64,000 nucleotides of DNA, from assembly GCA_029747015.1 (NCBI GenBank), contig JAKOGI010000006.1, positions 372,001-436,000 of the forward strand. The letters run 5' to 3'. Below, piece by piece: positions 10,038 through 22,886 of the stretch. The stretch comes from Carnegiea gigantea (Eukaryota; Streptophyta; Magnoliopsida; Caryophyllales; Cactaceae). Each line of letters starts with the position of its first letter. The first letter of the stretch is position 1. Position numbers and translations under genes: made by a program. The notes beneath the pieces were generated by a model. The model did not search any database, had not been told where the DNA came from, and was given only the letters and a program-made list of their open reading frames with translations.

Positions 10038-12222
10038 CTCCTCAACTGGCACAAGCAACAATACAAGCACAACGAAAGAAAGGGGTCTCGGCATTCAAAA
10101 AAATAAATAAGCACAAGCGACAAAAAAAAAAAAATGCGATCTTCCACCAAGTGAGCATGACGTCACGATACGCGAAAAGTGCGACGTTAAATGAATGTGG
10201 CGTTACAACGGCGCAAGCAGGCATGAGGAGACCTTTCAGGTTAATAGAGTGATTTCTTTTGGATGTATTTCAGCAAAAGTTACCATCTTTATTATCCATG
10301 GTTGTAAAAAAAAGGGGGGGCAAGTCCTTCAAGATCAAGATACAACGTTGCAGACGCCAATAAAAAGGCCAAGTCACAAGTAGACTATGACTCAATGAGC
10401 ATGAAAAATTCCTCATTTGTACACACAACTTGCTCGCATAAAAAAGAATGCTTTACTCCAAAAGCTTGATATTTTGATTTGTTCAAGCTATTCAATCCCC
10501 CCTCCCCAAAAAAAAGAGAGAGACTTGCCTTTCATATTCAAAGGAAGAGGATAAGGCCAAAGTTTGGAATAAATAAAGAGCAACAAAGGAACCAACATGC
10601 AAACAGTAAAAACAAGATCGAAATTTGGCCAAGTCTTCGTCTTCCTCCAATTCCCAGAGAAGCCAAACAAAAACAGGGGTCAAGCTTTCGTTTTTCCCTC
10701 ACTCTCTCCCTTCCTCACACACATGCCCACAAAGCTCACAAACACCATGGAAAGAAAAGAAAGCACACCACTTTTCTCCAAATACCATGTCCATTTTTCC
10801 TTTCATATTTCAAAAGAAAAACAAAAACCATCAAAACCCATACAAATCCTTGGATACGATAAATCTGGGTAATCAACAAAAAAAAGAAAAAAAAATTCAT
10901 CTATTGATTATCCCTTACTGTTGATTATCCGCATAGCAATGTATAGTTAAAAAAAAAAAAAAATCTATGAACCTGTTGATTATCTATAGCAAGAACATCT
11001 GGGTGCTAGAAAAGGGCAGAAAACCTTGTCTCGAAGGGGTTCTGCTCTGTTGCAAACCAAAAAAAATGAGAAGAAGAAAGCATGTCATTTTAGTCAAGTA
11101 AAGGATGAAAGGAGATGTAGATGACTAAGAAAAGTTGATACCTTGAGGGTTAGCAATGGCCGCCCAAAAGGTCAAACTTTTAGACCAAAGCTCGGTTGCT
11201 GCTTCTCCCTCTTCTCCTCAATCCTTACAGTTCCAACCTAGAAAAGAGGTTGGAAGTCTCGGCTCTATGGTTAGTAACAAAGGGGAAGGAAAGTTAAAAA
11301 AAAAAATGATGATGCCTTTGATCAGCATAAGGATCAAAATGGTGATGCAGAAAATCGACTTTTGGGGGAAGTTCGATCACTAATCAGCATGAAGCAGCAG
11401 TAGCAGCAGGGAAGGTTTTTGGGTTTCGACTGGGAAGAAATGAGGAAGAAAGGAGGCCTGCGCAGAAGGGCTGTGCAGGGTTACTAGGTTTATGGGGCAC
11501 TGGCTGTCGAAGAGAAGAAGAAGAGGAAGGGTGAATAGTGGCTGTGCGTGGTGGCTTAGGGCGTTCTGTGCTGTGCGTGGTGGCTGATCGAGCAAAGGAG
11601 GAAGAAGGGTGAGTAGTGGCCAAGTCATGTGACCTGCGTGTGACTCTTAAATGAAGTAAAGCAAATGTTGGGCCTGTCCAAAACAAAAAAAGGAGGAAAA
11701 AAATGGCCCAGCCAGCCATAAGAGAAGAAAAGAAGAAAAGAGCAAAAGGCCATGTGCCGTTTAAGTGAAAAAATAAGGTGGAAATCGGGCCCAGCCCACA
11801 CGGAAAGAAAGGGAGAAGACAGCAGGCCTCGGGTAACCGGGCCTCGGATTAAAGGAAGACTAGGCCCAACACAGGCTGGAAGCAAAACGCAAGAAGGAGT
11901 TCGTGCTAGGTTGGTTCCATATTGGGCTGTCAAGGTTGCAAAGCTTGGCATGTAACAACTAGGCCGAGATTTATCAATCTCTTCACCATGCCCATGATCT
12001 AATTATGCTACTAATTCTTTGACCAAAAGTTACTATTTGTTCAAACTTTCAAAAAAAAATTTTTAACATAGCAAGTTGAGATCTTACTCAATCATTTGTT
12101 GTGAACAAAAGTTGGGTAAAGATTATGACGGAAATGGGTCGCAGTTGCTTCAAGAAAAAGACTCGAGACATCAGTCACGCTAAAACAAGTGTTGCACATG
12201 ACCTTGTCTCGAGGGGGCAATT
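10038..12222. other. 3' untranslated part of the Tat-like element
   Basis: No recognisable protein. It holds A-rich tracts, a C-rich/A-rich run near 10497-10515, and G-rich sequence at 11400-11700. It ends with the polypurine tract GAGGGGGCAATT next to the 3' LTR. The frame at 11156-11383 (75 residues) lacks family resemblance. Confidence 0.5.
12211..12222 (+). promoter_or_regulatory. polypurine tract of the Tat-like element
   Basis: GAGGGGGCAATT immediately precedes the TG of the 3' LTR. This is the normal site for plus-strand DNA priming. Confidence 0.7.
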
Positions 12223-12918
12223 TGTAGGCACTAAAAATTTATTCGTACCGTACCAAAATAAAAATCAAATTAATGAACTGGGCCAACCCTTTTAATTAAT
12301 TTGATCAGGCCCAAAAGACTCACAAGTCAAGCCCAAAAGATTCACAAGTCAAATCCAAGATGAAGCCCAAATAACTTCCAAGTCCAAGCTCAGTCAAAAT
12401 TTAAGTCAAAGCCCAAACGGATGCTCAAGATGACTATCAAGTCAAGTCACGACCTAAAACCCGAATGACGTCCAAGTCAAGGCACGGTCAAAATCAGGTC
12501 AAAATCAAAATCAAAGGTCAAAGTCAAAGGTCAAGACCTACATCGACTCACAAGTCAAACGTCAAACGACTCTCAAGTCAACGTTCGATCAAAGCTCGAG
12601 GTGACTTCCGAGTTAATGCTCGGCCAAAGCCCAGGAGACTCCCAAATCAAATCCAAAGTCAAAGTCAAAACAAACGAAAATCAAAGCAATTTAGAGTAAG
12701 GCCTAATTGAAAGGCCCAGGCCCAAAACCCAAGTTAAGGCCCATCTTGACTTTCAAAGGGGGACTTTCCTATAAATAGGCCCCTACTCCCTTGATTCAAG
12801 GATTGAAAAATCGATTCTTAAAATAGAGAGAATCAGATGATTCTTGTATTCATAGAGATTGTACCCATTCATTCAAATGAATTTATAAAAATTCAATCTT
12901 TGTAATTTTGTGATTACA
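12223..12918 (+). repeat. 3' LTR of the Tat-like element
   Basis: Direct repeat of 1870-2566, starting TGTAGGCAC and ending ATTACA. It has at least 16 GTCAA pentamers and a TATAAATA at 12770-12777. Differences from the 5' LTR are clearly present, so the insertion is not recent. Confidence 0.9.
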
Positions 12919-14159
12919 CACACCCATACCCATTTTCGAAATTAATATGTACACTTGTATCTATACGTGTTAGGTATTGAAAAATAACACACGCATACCG
13001 TATCCATCGGGTTTTGTGGTTTACGAGTTTTACTTGGGAACAAATAAGGAATAAAAATTAGAAACCATGTGAGAGCCGTATTCAAGGTGTGGTAGGAGCA
13101 TATACAACAAAGCAAGTTCAACACACATTTAGCATTGACACACAATAAAACAGCATGTAAAACGAGGTAGAAGGAGAGAGAATGAGCAGTGGTGGAGAGA
13201 GAGCTACAAAGTTTGAGTCTCTGAAGGTGAAAGGCTAACAGTATTAGATTATGGTTTTTTTCTTTTACGTTGGAACTACATTACTAAATTTGGGCCATGG
13301 AAGTTGGGTTATAATTTGCTGCATACATACACTTGAAATGAAAACAAGTTTGAAGTTTGTTTTTTTTTAAAGTCTAAAAAGCAACGGGTACAGGGTGTTT
13401 ATGGGCGTAGGGCATATGAGGCCTATACCAGTCCCGAGGCCTGCAACTGCATTCTTTTTTGTGAAACACATCCCATACCTATTTAAAACCTATTTTAGTC
13501 ACCAATTTGGGTTCTAAATATTGGTGGCATTTTCAGAATTCAAACGGATACTTGTTTTATTGTCACATCTAGCAATGGCTGAAGGTCTAAAAGTTGACTA
13601 TTATGTACTCTAACACATACTTTAATTATCCTTTAAGACAAATGTCTTTAAACTTAAAATGTGGGTGCTATAAAAGCTTTTAGCTACAATATACCCAACT
13701 TATTTATAACATTGAATAGTATGAGTGTTGATATTTAAATATGAAATTTTTTGAATAAAAATGTTTATTTATTTGGTTAGAGCCAACAAGACCAAAAGGT
13801 TATATTCTTAGTTCCAGAATCCAAACCCCATGTACAAATAAAAGTAGAATTAAGAGTGAGGCAGAATTTGTCTAATTGGGTTAAATTTGTGTAGTATCAC
13901 ACGGTCGAGAGCTATGGCGATTTCTATGTTGGTATCCATCTCAAACGCCATGTACAATAAGATTGGTCGGATGGACGACATCGTTGATAAGGTTTGGTCC
14001 CTCCTGCTCTTCCTCCCTAGGCACAACAGAGTATCGACCACATGAGGATGAAAGCCATGTAATCATGCCCTATAACAAAAGGCAAAAATATAGTTGAAAG
14101 AGCAAGAAACCTCAGTACTATAAACCATGTTTATTAGATAAGAAATAGAGGATGTAAAA
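12919..14159. other. unclassified AT-rich intergenic sequence
   Basis: No coding frame with family resemblance and no RNA gene seen. A GC-richer patch around 13385-13450 stands out but was not identified. Confidence 0.4.
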
Positions 14160-14517
14160 GGAGGATTATACACACACATATATACACACAGATATATAGA
14201 TAGATGGACATACGGGTGTGTGCGTATGTATATATGTGTGTGTGTTTTTGTATATGTATATATATGTATGCATGTGTAAAGACACACACACATACATGTG
14301 TGTATGTATATATGTTGTGTGTGTACGCGTGTGGGTGTGTATACACACACACACACACATATATACACACATACACACACATATATATATACACATATAT
14401 ATACGTGTACATATATATACATATACAAATATACATACATACATACATATATACACACACACACACACATACATATGTATATGTGTGTGTGTATGTATGT
14501 GTATGTATGTATGTATG

Positions 14518-14570
<53 letters not shown>

Positions 14571-14609
14571 ACTATGTATGTATGTATATGTATGTGTGTG
14601 TGTACGTGT

Positions 14610-14683
<74 letters not shown>

Positions 14684-14740
14684 ATATGTGTATATATATT
14701 TGTGTGTGTATGAGTGTGTGGGTGTGTGTATATATATATA
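14160..14740. repeat. long compound TA/CA/TG simple-repeat tract
   Basis: About 580 bp of almost uninterrupted alternating purine-pyrimidine sequence. It includes (CA)n, (TG)n, (ATAC)n and two pure TA blocks at about 14520-14568 and 14615-14675. All long frames here (up to 308 residues of Tyr/Ile/Thr/Val/Cys/His) are simple-repeat artefacts on both strands. Confidence 0.95.
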
Positions 14741-15265
14741 TGGGGGGAGACCCTTGTAGTCCATGTTTAAAAACCTCTCCCTTATGAAAATGGAAACCGA
14801 GCTTTTCATGTAGAAAAAGAAGTGGGGAATATCCATTCTTGGAGTTGAGAAAATGCTCCAAAGCTCACAAGTGTTCATTCTTTGATACGGACAAGGATAA
14901 AGGATAACATTCAAAGGTTTACGAGAAGCCAGCCCAGAATAGTTTAATATAACCATTGAGAAACATGAGAGACATAAAGACTCAATCAAAACATATGGAG
15001 ATAGATAGACATTGTAGTTTTAAGGATAATGGTAGGGGAAGTGGTAGTGTCGCTACAAAAAAACCCAGAATAAGGGCTGCTAAAGGCTTACTAGCTAAGG
15101 CATCATTACAAGGTCAACTCTTGAATGTTGCTATGGCATTTGAGATGGAGGTCATTGGTGATCGACCAAGCTAGGATCAAGTTTAGTCTTCCTCTCGGAG
15201 ACTATAAAATTTAGTTGGGAGATAAAATGGGTAAAGGAATGGTGGCTCAGTAAGCGTCCTTAGAG

Positions 15266-15760
15266 GTTTACTGGCATTTATAGATGGTTTGGTTCTCAAG
15301 ATTGAGAAGCACAAGATTTGTTATATGATCGAGGATCTTCATCCCTATCACTAGTTGCCATGGCTTGTAGGGGGAAGACATCAACAATTTTTTCTTAAAC
15401 TATGAAAAGTCTAGGGTTTTGTACGCAATCATTGACTGTGCTAGAAGATTCTTGACAGATTCCATGGTAGGTGGGCTTTATACATGAATTAATCTTGTTA
15501 TGAATTAAAATGGTGGAACGGGCGTGATTAAGAGGAGCCTGTCGAGGAGTGCCTTGCAATTATTTAGCAAATACAAACTGGAACTCTTATTTTCCTTCTG
15601 CTAAAGTGATTCATCTTAATGAAGATTTATACCATCTCCTCATTTTTCTCAAGTTTAATCTAATTAGTGGAGCTCCAGAAATGCACAGTAAGAGGAGAAG
15701 CTTAAGAATGTACGAGTGGTGGATGATAGTTTTGAAGGAGTGAGCTCGAAGATGTGGCAG
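15266..15760 (+). pseudogene. LINE endonuclease (EEP) remnant
   Basis: Scattered frames match the C-terminal half of LINE apurinic-like endonucleases. RFTGIY is seen near 15268, then a degenerate G-D-x-N-x-I region with NYEKS near 15400, then NTNWNSYFPSAKVIHL followed by an LNEDLYHLLIF segment at 15565-15650, where the family has its S-D-H catalytic motif. The usual S-D-H has become L-Y-H, so the active site is lost. Confidence 0.6.
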
Positions 15761-16149
15761 TCTCACAGTGCAGGTAAGTGCAGGTAATCCTATTACCTTG
15801 TGTATTAGCTATGTTAATAATTGTATATATAAGAGGCCTCATAAGGTAGGATGATTTTATTTTTGGTCATGTCTAAAAAGAATTGATGAAGTTGTGGTCC
15901 TAACATAAGGATTTTAGGAATGTTACGTAGGAGAAATCAATTACGGACAAATAAAGGGTGGCATAAGGAGGAGGAAAAAATGTGATGGCAAAAAGCAAAG
16001 AATGGATATATTGCCTTCGATGATTCTAATTCTAAGTGGTTCCACAATGAAGCATCAATATGAAGGCTATTAATTTCAACATTGAGTTGCTATGATGTCG
16101 ATGGTAACGTCTTTATTGACCCTAATGATTCTGAGAGCCTTATTTCTTA

Positions 16150-18076
16150 ATTTTTATGGGAAATTGTTTATCTTCGATAACCCTTCTAAATCGGAGGATG
16201 TCTGGAACAAGATCTATCCTAGAGGTTATACTCATTATGAATTTAAGTCTGTGTACTCCGTACAATGGTGAAGAGGTACATATCACACTATTTCAAGTGC
16301 ATCTTAAAAAGTTCCCGCGCCATAATAGAATGGATCCCCTATTTTTTTCGCCCCCAAAGATGCTTGCATATTGTTAGTCCTCAAGTTTATGATGCGGTGC
16401 TAGCTGTCCTAAAGTGTGATTAGTTTCTCGTAGCTAATCATGTGGCTCTTATCCAGAAAGGAAAGAAACCAAGACGGTGGTTGACTCACGCCCTATATAC
16501 AAGCTAGCGACAAAAGCTATTACAAATGGCCTTAACTGGTACTGCCTGACACTATCTTGAAGTCCTAGATTGATTTTATGAGGGGAAATCTTACTTCTGA
16601 TAACATTTTGGTAGCCTATGAAATATACCACCATATGTATTATCACGCAGGTATTAATGGCAACATGACAATTAAGCTGGAGAGTTAGAAAGCTTATGAT
16701 CAGGTTGAATGGATTTCTCTAAGATGAGCCATGCTCTATTTACGATTTAATCAGCACAGGGTAAGCTTGTTTATAAACTTCGTCGAATTAGCAATTTTTA
16801 GTTCACTATCAATGGAGAGCCTAAAGGTTTTCTTAAGCCATCTAAGGGGATCTGTTAAGGTGATATGCTCTTTCTGTTCCTTTTTTTGTTTGTCTCTTAA
16901 GACATCTCAACCCTTCTTTCTCATGGTATGCAGTCACATGCACATTATGTCATTAGGATATGTGCAAGTGCTTCTTCAGTTTTCGATCTCTTGTTTGAGG
17001 ATAATACTATCATATTCAACAAAGCCTCAGCTGAGTAAGCAACTACTGTTAAACTCGTTCTTAGCAGTTATATGAGAGCTTCAGGTCAACAAGTGAGTTA
17101 TACTAAAATTTATGTAGCTTTCATCCATGACATTCTTGAGGACATTAGAAGGAGAATCACACGGTCCTTGACAATCGGGAAGTTCTTCTCTATGATAAGT
17201 ATTTGTGTCTCCCAAAGCAGTGGGGTCGGTCTAGGCACAAAGCTTTCATCGATCTAGGCACAAAGCTTTCTTCCTGAGGAAGGGGCAGAGGGGTGCTCAT
17301 CAAAATGGTAGCCCAAACACTCCCTACCTATCTGATGTGTATCTTTAAGTTACCAAAGTCTTTGTGTGATAAAATTTAGTCCTTGATTAACAAAATTTTG
17401 TCAGGTTGGTGTCATTAAAGAGGGAAAATATACTAGGTTTGGAAAGAAAACCTTTGTTTAGCAAAGGACCTAAGCAATGTGCGGCTTTTAAGCTTTTAAT
17501 ATCTCTTTGCTAACTAAACGAGTTTAGCTTCTTATGTTGAAACCCTACTGTTTACTTGCTATGTGCTAAATATTACTCAAATGGGAATTTATTAAAATCT
17601 AATTTCGGGATTCGTCCAAGTTATACTATGAGGTATTACTTAGAGGTCAAGTGGTTGATTGAGAAGCGCTTTAGATAGATGGTTTGAAATAGTGAATCAT
17701 TAGACATTTGGGATGATTAATGGATCTCAAGATCATCAGCTTTTAAAGTGGTGACGCTAAGAAATGAGTTGGTTCAAGTGTCTCGAGTTAGTAGCTTATT
17801 GATTATGAACTCAAAAATTTGGAGGAAAGACTTGGCTGGGAATTTTTTTTTCTAATATCATGTTGCTTTGATGTTGAGCATTCCTTTATGCCAATCCTTG
17901 CCTTAAGACATATTAGCTTGGCACTTTACGAAGGATGGGAAATATTATGCGGATATGGCTTGCTTCTCTTATCTTGATTAGAAGACCGTAGACCTTTCAA
18001 GTTCTAGTAATGAGGAGACTTCTTCTTTTTCAAAAATGCTTTGGAAACTCTAATTGCCCTAAGAATTTAAGATATT
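16150..18076 (+). pseudogene. LINE reverse transcriptase, 5' part of the split ORF2
   Basis: RT motifs appear in order across frames: EEVHITLFQVH (16273), DPLFF (16335), NHVALIQKGKKP (16438), DNILVAYEIYHHM (16600), IKLE-x-KAYDQVEW (16671) and the template-handling part (16780-16900). The YADD/FADD box is not preserved in readable form. ASGQQVSYTK (17080) and zinc-finger-domain lead-in motifs such as WHFTKDGKYYADMA (17921) follow. Many stops are present. The frame ends at the insertion boundary 18077. Confidence 0.75.
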
Positions 18077-18079
18077 TAA

Positions 18080-18323
18080 TGAAAAACATGAAAAAATAGA
18101 GATTTAGATTTTCAGAGAAGGTCTTTGCCTTCTTTCTCTGATGCTTTTTCTCATCTTTAATCAATAAGCCTCATAGGATACAAATAGTACAATGCCCAAG
18201 CTGTTCGCTGGCCCTAAAAGAAGATCAATAGACCTCTGAAACTGATGGGATTGGAAAAACATAAATACAACTAATGACTACTAATCACAGCTAATTACTA
18301 ATAATCACAACTAGAAATTGACA
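18080..18323 (-). repeat. copia LTR, left copy (3' LTR)
   Basis: Starts TGAAAAACATG on the + strand and ends GACA. It repeats at 22887-23137. The purine-rich tract GAGAGGAG on the minus strand lies directly beside it (18324-18331). Confidence 0.85.
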
Positions 18324-18359
18324 CTCCTCTCAAGTGGGCGCATGAAGGTCAATCATGCT

Positions 18360-20163
18360 CAACTTGCTACATAATTGAAGAAACTATTGAACTCCGAGAG
18401 CCTTAGTGAACAAGTCGGCAGGCTGGTGTCACGAGGGAAGATATGAAAGGACCAAGTCACGTCTAACAAGACGTTCCTGAACGAAGTGTCAGTCTATTTC
18501 AATATGTTTGGTGCGCTCATAAAAAAACTGGATTTTTAGCAATACGAATTGCTGCTTGACTATCACAAAATAATTTTATAGCTTGAGTAGGAAAGACACC
18601 CAAAGAGGCCGAAAAAGTCTTCAACCAAATCAACTCACTGGTAGCCACAGCCATAGAGCGATATTCAGCTTCGGCAGATGAATGAGATATTGTGGCTTGT
18701 TTTTTAGTTTTCCAAGAAACAGGGGATCCACCAAGAGACACAAAAAAACCAGTAAGGACGAGTGAGTGGGCACCCTCCCCAATCAGAATCACAAAAAGCA
18801 TACACTTGGAGATCATTATTAGCACGAAGTAGAAGGCCAAGTCCCAGACTACCTTTGATGTAGCGAAGGACATGACATACTGCCTGAAAATGCTCAATTC
18901 GAGGAGCTTGCATAAATTGAGAAAGAACATGAGCTGCATAACTCAAATCAGGTCGTGTGATAGTCAGTTAAATGAGACGTCCAACCAAACGACGATATTG
19001 AGTTGGGTCTGTGAAGAAATCTCCAGAAGCAAGAGCTAACTTGTGATTCTCTTCGAGAGGAGTTGCAGCTGGCTTCCCTCCTAGAAGCCCACATTCCTCC
19101 CCAATTTTTAAAGCATACTTGCGCTGACAAAGAAATAAGCCTTTTGACCCATAGGCCACTTTAATTCCAAGGAAATATTTTAACTGTCCGAGATCCTGAA
19201 TATGGAAACACTCATTGAGGTACTCCTTGCACAACTGACATGTAGAGGTATCATTACCAGCCAAAATAATGTTGTCGACATGCACAAGCAAACCCATGAA
19301 AACATCTCCTTTCTTGTATGTAAACAGTGAATAGGCAGCATAAGATCGCACAAAACCGTAGTCCTCAAGTTTGCTGGACAATTTTACAAACCATTGCCGA
19401 GGTGCTTATCGCAATCCATAAAGGGATTTGCGTAACCAACGTACACAATTGGGCTCGCTGGAATAAAAGCCTGGAGGCATCTTCATATAAACTTCTTCTT
19501 TCATATCACCATGAAGAAAAGCGTTGTTGACACCCATCTGATGGAGATCCCATCCTTTTGCAACAACAACTAAGAGAAAAATAGAACACTTATCATTTTT
19601 GCCACCGGAGCAAAGCTTTTGTGAAAGTCAAACCCTTCCACTTGATGATCTCCTCGAACGATAAGCCGAGCCTTATATCTTTCAATTGATCCATCAGGCT
19701 TGTACTTAACACGATAAACCCATTTGCAGTTAATGGGTTTCTTTTCAGCTGGAAGTTCTTCAATAGTCCAAGTGTGATTTTGTTCGAGAGTTTGGATCTC
19801 CTCTGCCATAGCTTTCTTCCACAAAGGATTTTGAGCAGCGTCGTGAAAATGCTTGGGCTCAATAATTTTTGTAATAGCAGCTAGAAAATGCTGATGAGCA
19901 GGCAAAAATTTATTGCATGTAACATAATTGACAATAGGATACGGAGTACCTGAGGAACCTTGCCGGGAGGAGGTAGTACGAGAGAGGTCTATGGAACATG
20001 AACCATAACAAATATAGTCCGTTAGATGAGTTGGAGCTTGCCTGACCTGATTGCTGCGCCTGAGGCCCACATTAGTTGTTGCACAGGAGGCCCAGTGGTC
20101 CTCCCCTTGTCTGCTGAAGCTCTGTTCTGTCGACACAAGCCCGGGACTGCTCCCCCTGTCCAT
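18360..20163 (-). pseudogene. copia reverse transcriptase and RNase H, decayed
   Basis: RT starts around 19860 (WKKAMAEEIQTLEQNHTW) and runs to about 18960. A frame break lies near 19570 and a stop near 19410. The catalytic Y-V-D-D reads H-V-D-N (LLVHVDNIILAGND), which would abolish activity. TRPDLSYAAHVLSQFM and the RNase H (FCDSDWGGCP, SSAEAEYRSMA, FCDSQAAI) follow to 18517. The C-terminal TKHIEID and ADLFTKALG parts end near 18400. Confidence 0.85.
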
Positions 20164-20199
20164 AGAGATAGGGTTCTATCCAGACACAAACTGGGCTGG

Positions 20200-21749
20200 T
20201 TTGGAAAGTGAAGGCTGAGTTCCAAGTTTCTTAGTGCAGTCCTCTCTCTCTTGGGCCATGTACACCATTATTTTCATGCTCCAAGTTAGTTGGATCCTTA
20301 AAGGCATCAAGCCCAATTATACCTTTGGTCATATTCAGTGTGTTAGCCTCTAAGTTTTCTTCTACAATCTTGGAAAAAGGAAATATTTCTTCACAAAATT
20401 CAACATCTCTACTTACAAAAATTTCCTTAGTCTCTAAATCGCATAATTTTCATCCCTTTTTATCGTATGAATATCCCACAAAAACACACTTTCGACTATG
20501 AGAGACAAATTTGTCGCTTGTTTAATCCTTAGCTTTGGCATAGCAAAGGCAACCAAAAATGCGAATATTATCATATGAAGGTGTCAACCCAAATAAACAT
20601 TCATATGAAGTTTTACCTTCCAACAAAGGAGTAGGTGTATGATGTATTAAGTAAGCTGTAGTTAAGGCACATCTCCCTACAACTCGATTGGCATATTGGC
20701 ATGAAACCGAAGAACACGAGCAACATTCAAAATATGTCTATGCTTGCACTCCACTCTGGCATTTTATTGTGGAGTCCCCACACAAGTAGTCTGATGCACA
20801 ATTCCTTTTTTAGAATAAAACCATTTCATAGGATTAGAAACAAACTCATTGCCATTATCACTTCAAATGTACTTCATATTTTTACTAAAGTTATTTTTTG
20901 CATATATCACAAAACTTTGCAAAAATGAGCTAGATTCACTTTTTTTCACGCATCAAATATACCCATATTGCTCCACTTGCATCATCTACAATTGTCAAAA
21001 AATAGTGTGTTCCACAAGTCGATGGAACATGATAAGCACCCCAAATATCATAGTGTATGAGTTCAAAGGATTCACTAGCTTTGCTATTGCTTTCAGAAAA
21101 TGAGCAACGAGTTTGTTTTGCACGGAAACAAATATCACATGGTTCATCCACTTTATTGCTAAAATTATTACCCATATCTAAATTTTTAGCAAGTAAAGAA
21201 ATAACTTGTCTGGATGGACGACCAAGACGTTCATGCCACAAATCATAAGTCCTAACTGTGTGAGCTTGCAACTGTTTATCCGAAACCTTGTGTAGAAAGA
21301 CCTCTCCTTTAACTGTACCCACTCCAATCAAGTTTCTCGAGATACGGTCCTATGTCACACAAAAATTGTCAGTAAAAGTCACAATGCAATTTAAATCCTT
21401 GTTTAGGTGCCAAATTGATATTAAATTGCAGTTCAATTTAAGCACAAAGAGAACTCCTTTTAAAAACACATTTGGCCCAAGTTGAACACAACCAGCTTTA
21501 CTAGCTATAGCATTGTTGCCGTTTGGTAGGCCTACGTTGATAGGCTTGATTTCCTTCACATTTTTCCGCAATTCTAAATCCCCATTAATGTGACAAGAGG
21601 CCCTAATGTGATACAACCACTCAATTTTGCCCGCCAATTTCTCATTCCCATCCTTTTTGTCATCAATTAGGTGGAGAATTCTTTGGATCTGCTCTTCTAT
21701 GAAACCGAGGACTGGGCAAATCAAGATTGAGCAACCCTCTCTGATACCA
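20200..21749 (-). pseudogene. copia protease/integrase region, decayed
   Basis: The minus strand gives ASCHINGDLE and FLKGVLFVLKLNCNLIS, the protease to pre-integrase zone. The integrase N-terminal zinc domain (LWHERLGRPS... CDICFRAKQTR, about 21250-21120) and core start (FELIHYDIWGAYHVPS) follow. The integrase core continues to about 20200 with stops. The protease catalytic D-S-G is replaced by a degenerate segment. Confidence 0.8.
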
Positions 21750-22786
21750 TGTTAAATTTTATATAAATTGGGCTGGAATTTACTGTCCCTCTGCTCACAG
21801 CTGCTGCTGTCATGTTGGCCGTCACAGCATTAGTGGTTTCAGCTCGGCCACTTCCTCCGGCGAGCCTTCCACCGTAATTGTTCCATCCTCTACCTTATCC
21901 CCTACCACAGGTTCCCCTACCACAGGTTCCCCAACCTGCTGCGTACCCGATTAACTTGAAGCAATGGGCCTCTTCATGCCCAACTCAACCATAGTGCCCG
22001 CAAGTCGATCTTTCAATTGATTGGGGGTTCTTCCCGATGACCTTCACCGCAAAAGCTATCGTTCGTTCACCTCTTTCTTCCCTTCCAATCATAAGACTCC
22101 TATGGTTTTCTTCTTGAGAGACCATATTAAAGATTTTGTCAAGAGATGGTAATGGTTCTTGGGCAATGATTTGGCTCCGGATGTTGGCGTAAATTTCATC
22201 ATTCAATCCCAGAAGAAATTAGAGAGTTTTTTCTTCTTCAAACAACTTTGTCACTTGACCTCCAATGTCACATTCGCATTTCTTACAAGTACATTAAGGA
22301 CGTCAGATGTGCCCTTCTAATTCACTACACAGACTCATCACCTTTGAGTAGAATTCAACAACATTCATACCACCTTGTTTACAATATGCCAGGCTTGCTT
22401 TCAATTGATGAATTTTGGGAGCGCTCGCCACAGCATCATCTCTTCTTCAAATTGCTCCACATTAACTCGGCGGTGCCAACATAGGCGATGCTAGATCTTA
22501 GTTTTGATTCAATAACATTCAAGATCCAGGCGCAGATCATTGAATTAACCATCTCCCAGGTTTGTAATTCAGTTGTATCTTCACCCATTTTTGGTTCTGG
22601 TTTTCAACGCATGCCGTCGATAAATCCCAACTTATTTTTAGCTTTGAGAGCAGTTTTCACTGCTTTCCTCCAAAGATTATAGTTTGTTCCATCAAAATTT
22701 ACAGCTATAATCAAACCCCCGGGTCCTTCTGAAGGATGTAGATAATAGGGGGAACGGCTTTCAACCATAAACTTCTCTCTAGACAT
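21750..22786 (-). pseudogene. copia gag, decayed
   Basis: The frame opens with MSREKFMVESRSPYYLHPSE and contains NFDGTNYNLWRKAVKTAL, typical of the copia gag N-terminus. Motifs such as FLLGLNDEIYANIRSQI (about 22215) follow in other frames. A zinc knuckle near 21990 reads CGHYG-x-VGHEEAHC, with tyrosine where the second cysteine is normal and a stop inside it. Confidence 0.8.
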
Positions 22787-22867
22787 CTCTTAGAATAACC
22801 AAGAATCCAAATGGAGAACGAACTTGGTTTTGGAAAAGAAGTTGAGATAAGATAAGAATTTTAAACA

Positions 22868-22883
22868 CCCGGGTCTGATACCA
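22868..22883 (-). promoter_or_regulatory. copia primer-binding site
   Basis: The minus strand reads TGGTATCAGACCCGGG, the start of which matches the initiator methionine tRNA 3' end used by most plant copia elements. Three bases separate it from the LTR. Confidence 0.85.
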
Positions 22884-22886
22884 TAA

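Larger units (their letters stand above)
1870..12918 (+). mobile_element. large non-autonomous Tat-like (Ty3/gypsy) LTR retrotransposon
   Basis: Two direct repeats of about 697 bp, both starting TGTAGGCAC and ending ATTACA, enclose a 9.7-kb interior. The flanking pentamers are CATAC (1865-1869) and CACAC (12919-12923), a target duplication with one mismatch. A purine-rich tract (GAGGGGGCAA) directly precedes the 3' LTR. The interior holds a decayed gag of the plant Tat type on the + strand, then an antisense gene with a plant mobile domain, then an 83-bp tandem array. I find no protease, RT, RNase H or integrase, so the element must have relied on enzymes from a partner element. Extra antisense ORFs and 3' tandem arrays are known in Tat-lineage elements. 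Confidence 0.85.

Noticed and set aside
10479..10924. Overlapping frames of 91-127 residues
   Set aside because: Rich in Lys, His and Ser from A-rich DNA in the 3' untranslated part; nothing recognisable.
11384..11951. Two Leu/Ser/Pro-rich minus-strand frames
   Set aside because: Composition follows the GA-rich sense strand in the element's 3' region; no motif or family resemblance.
14063..14989. Very long open frames (up to 308 residues) on both strands
   Set aside because: They read through TA/CA/TG simple repeats and consist of Tyr-Ile, Thr-His and Cys-Val repeats; no gene.
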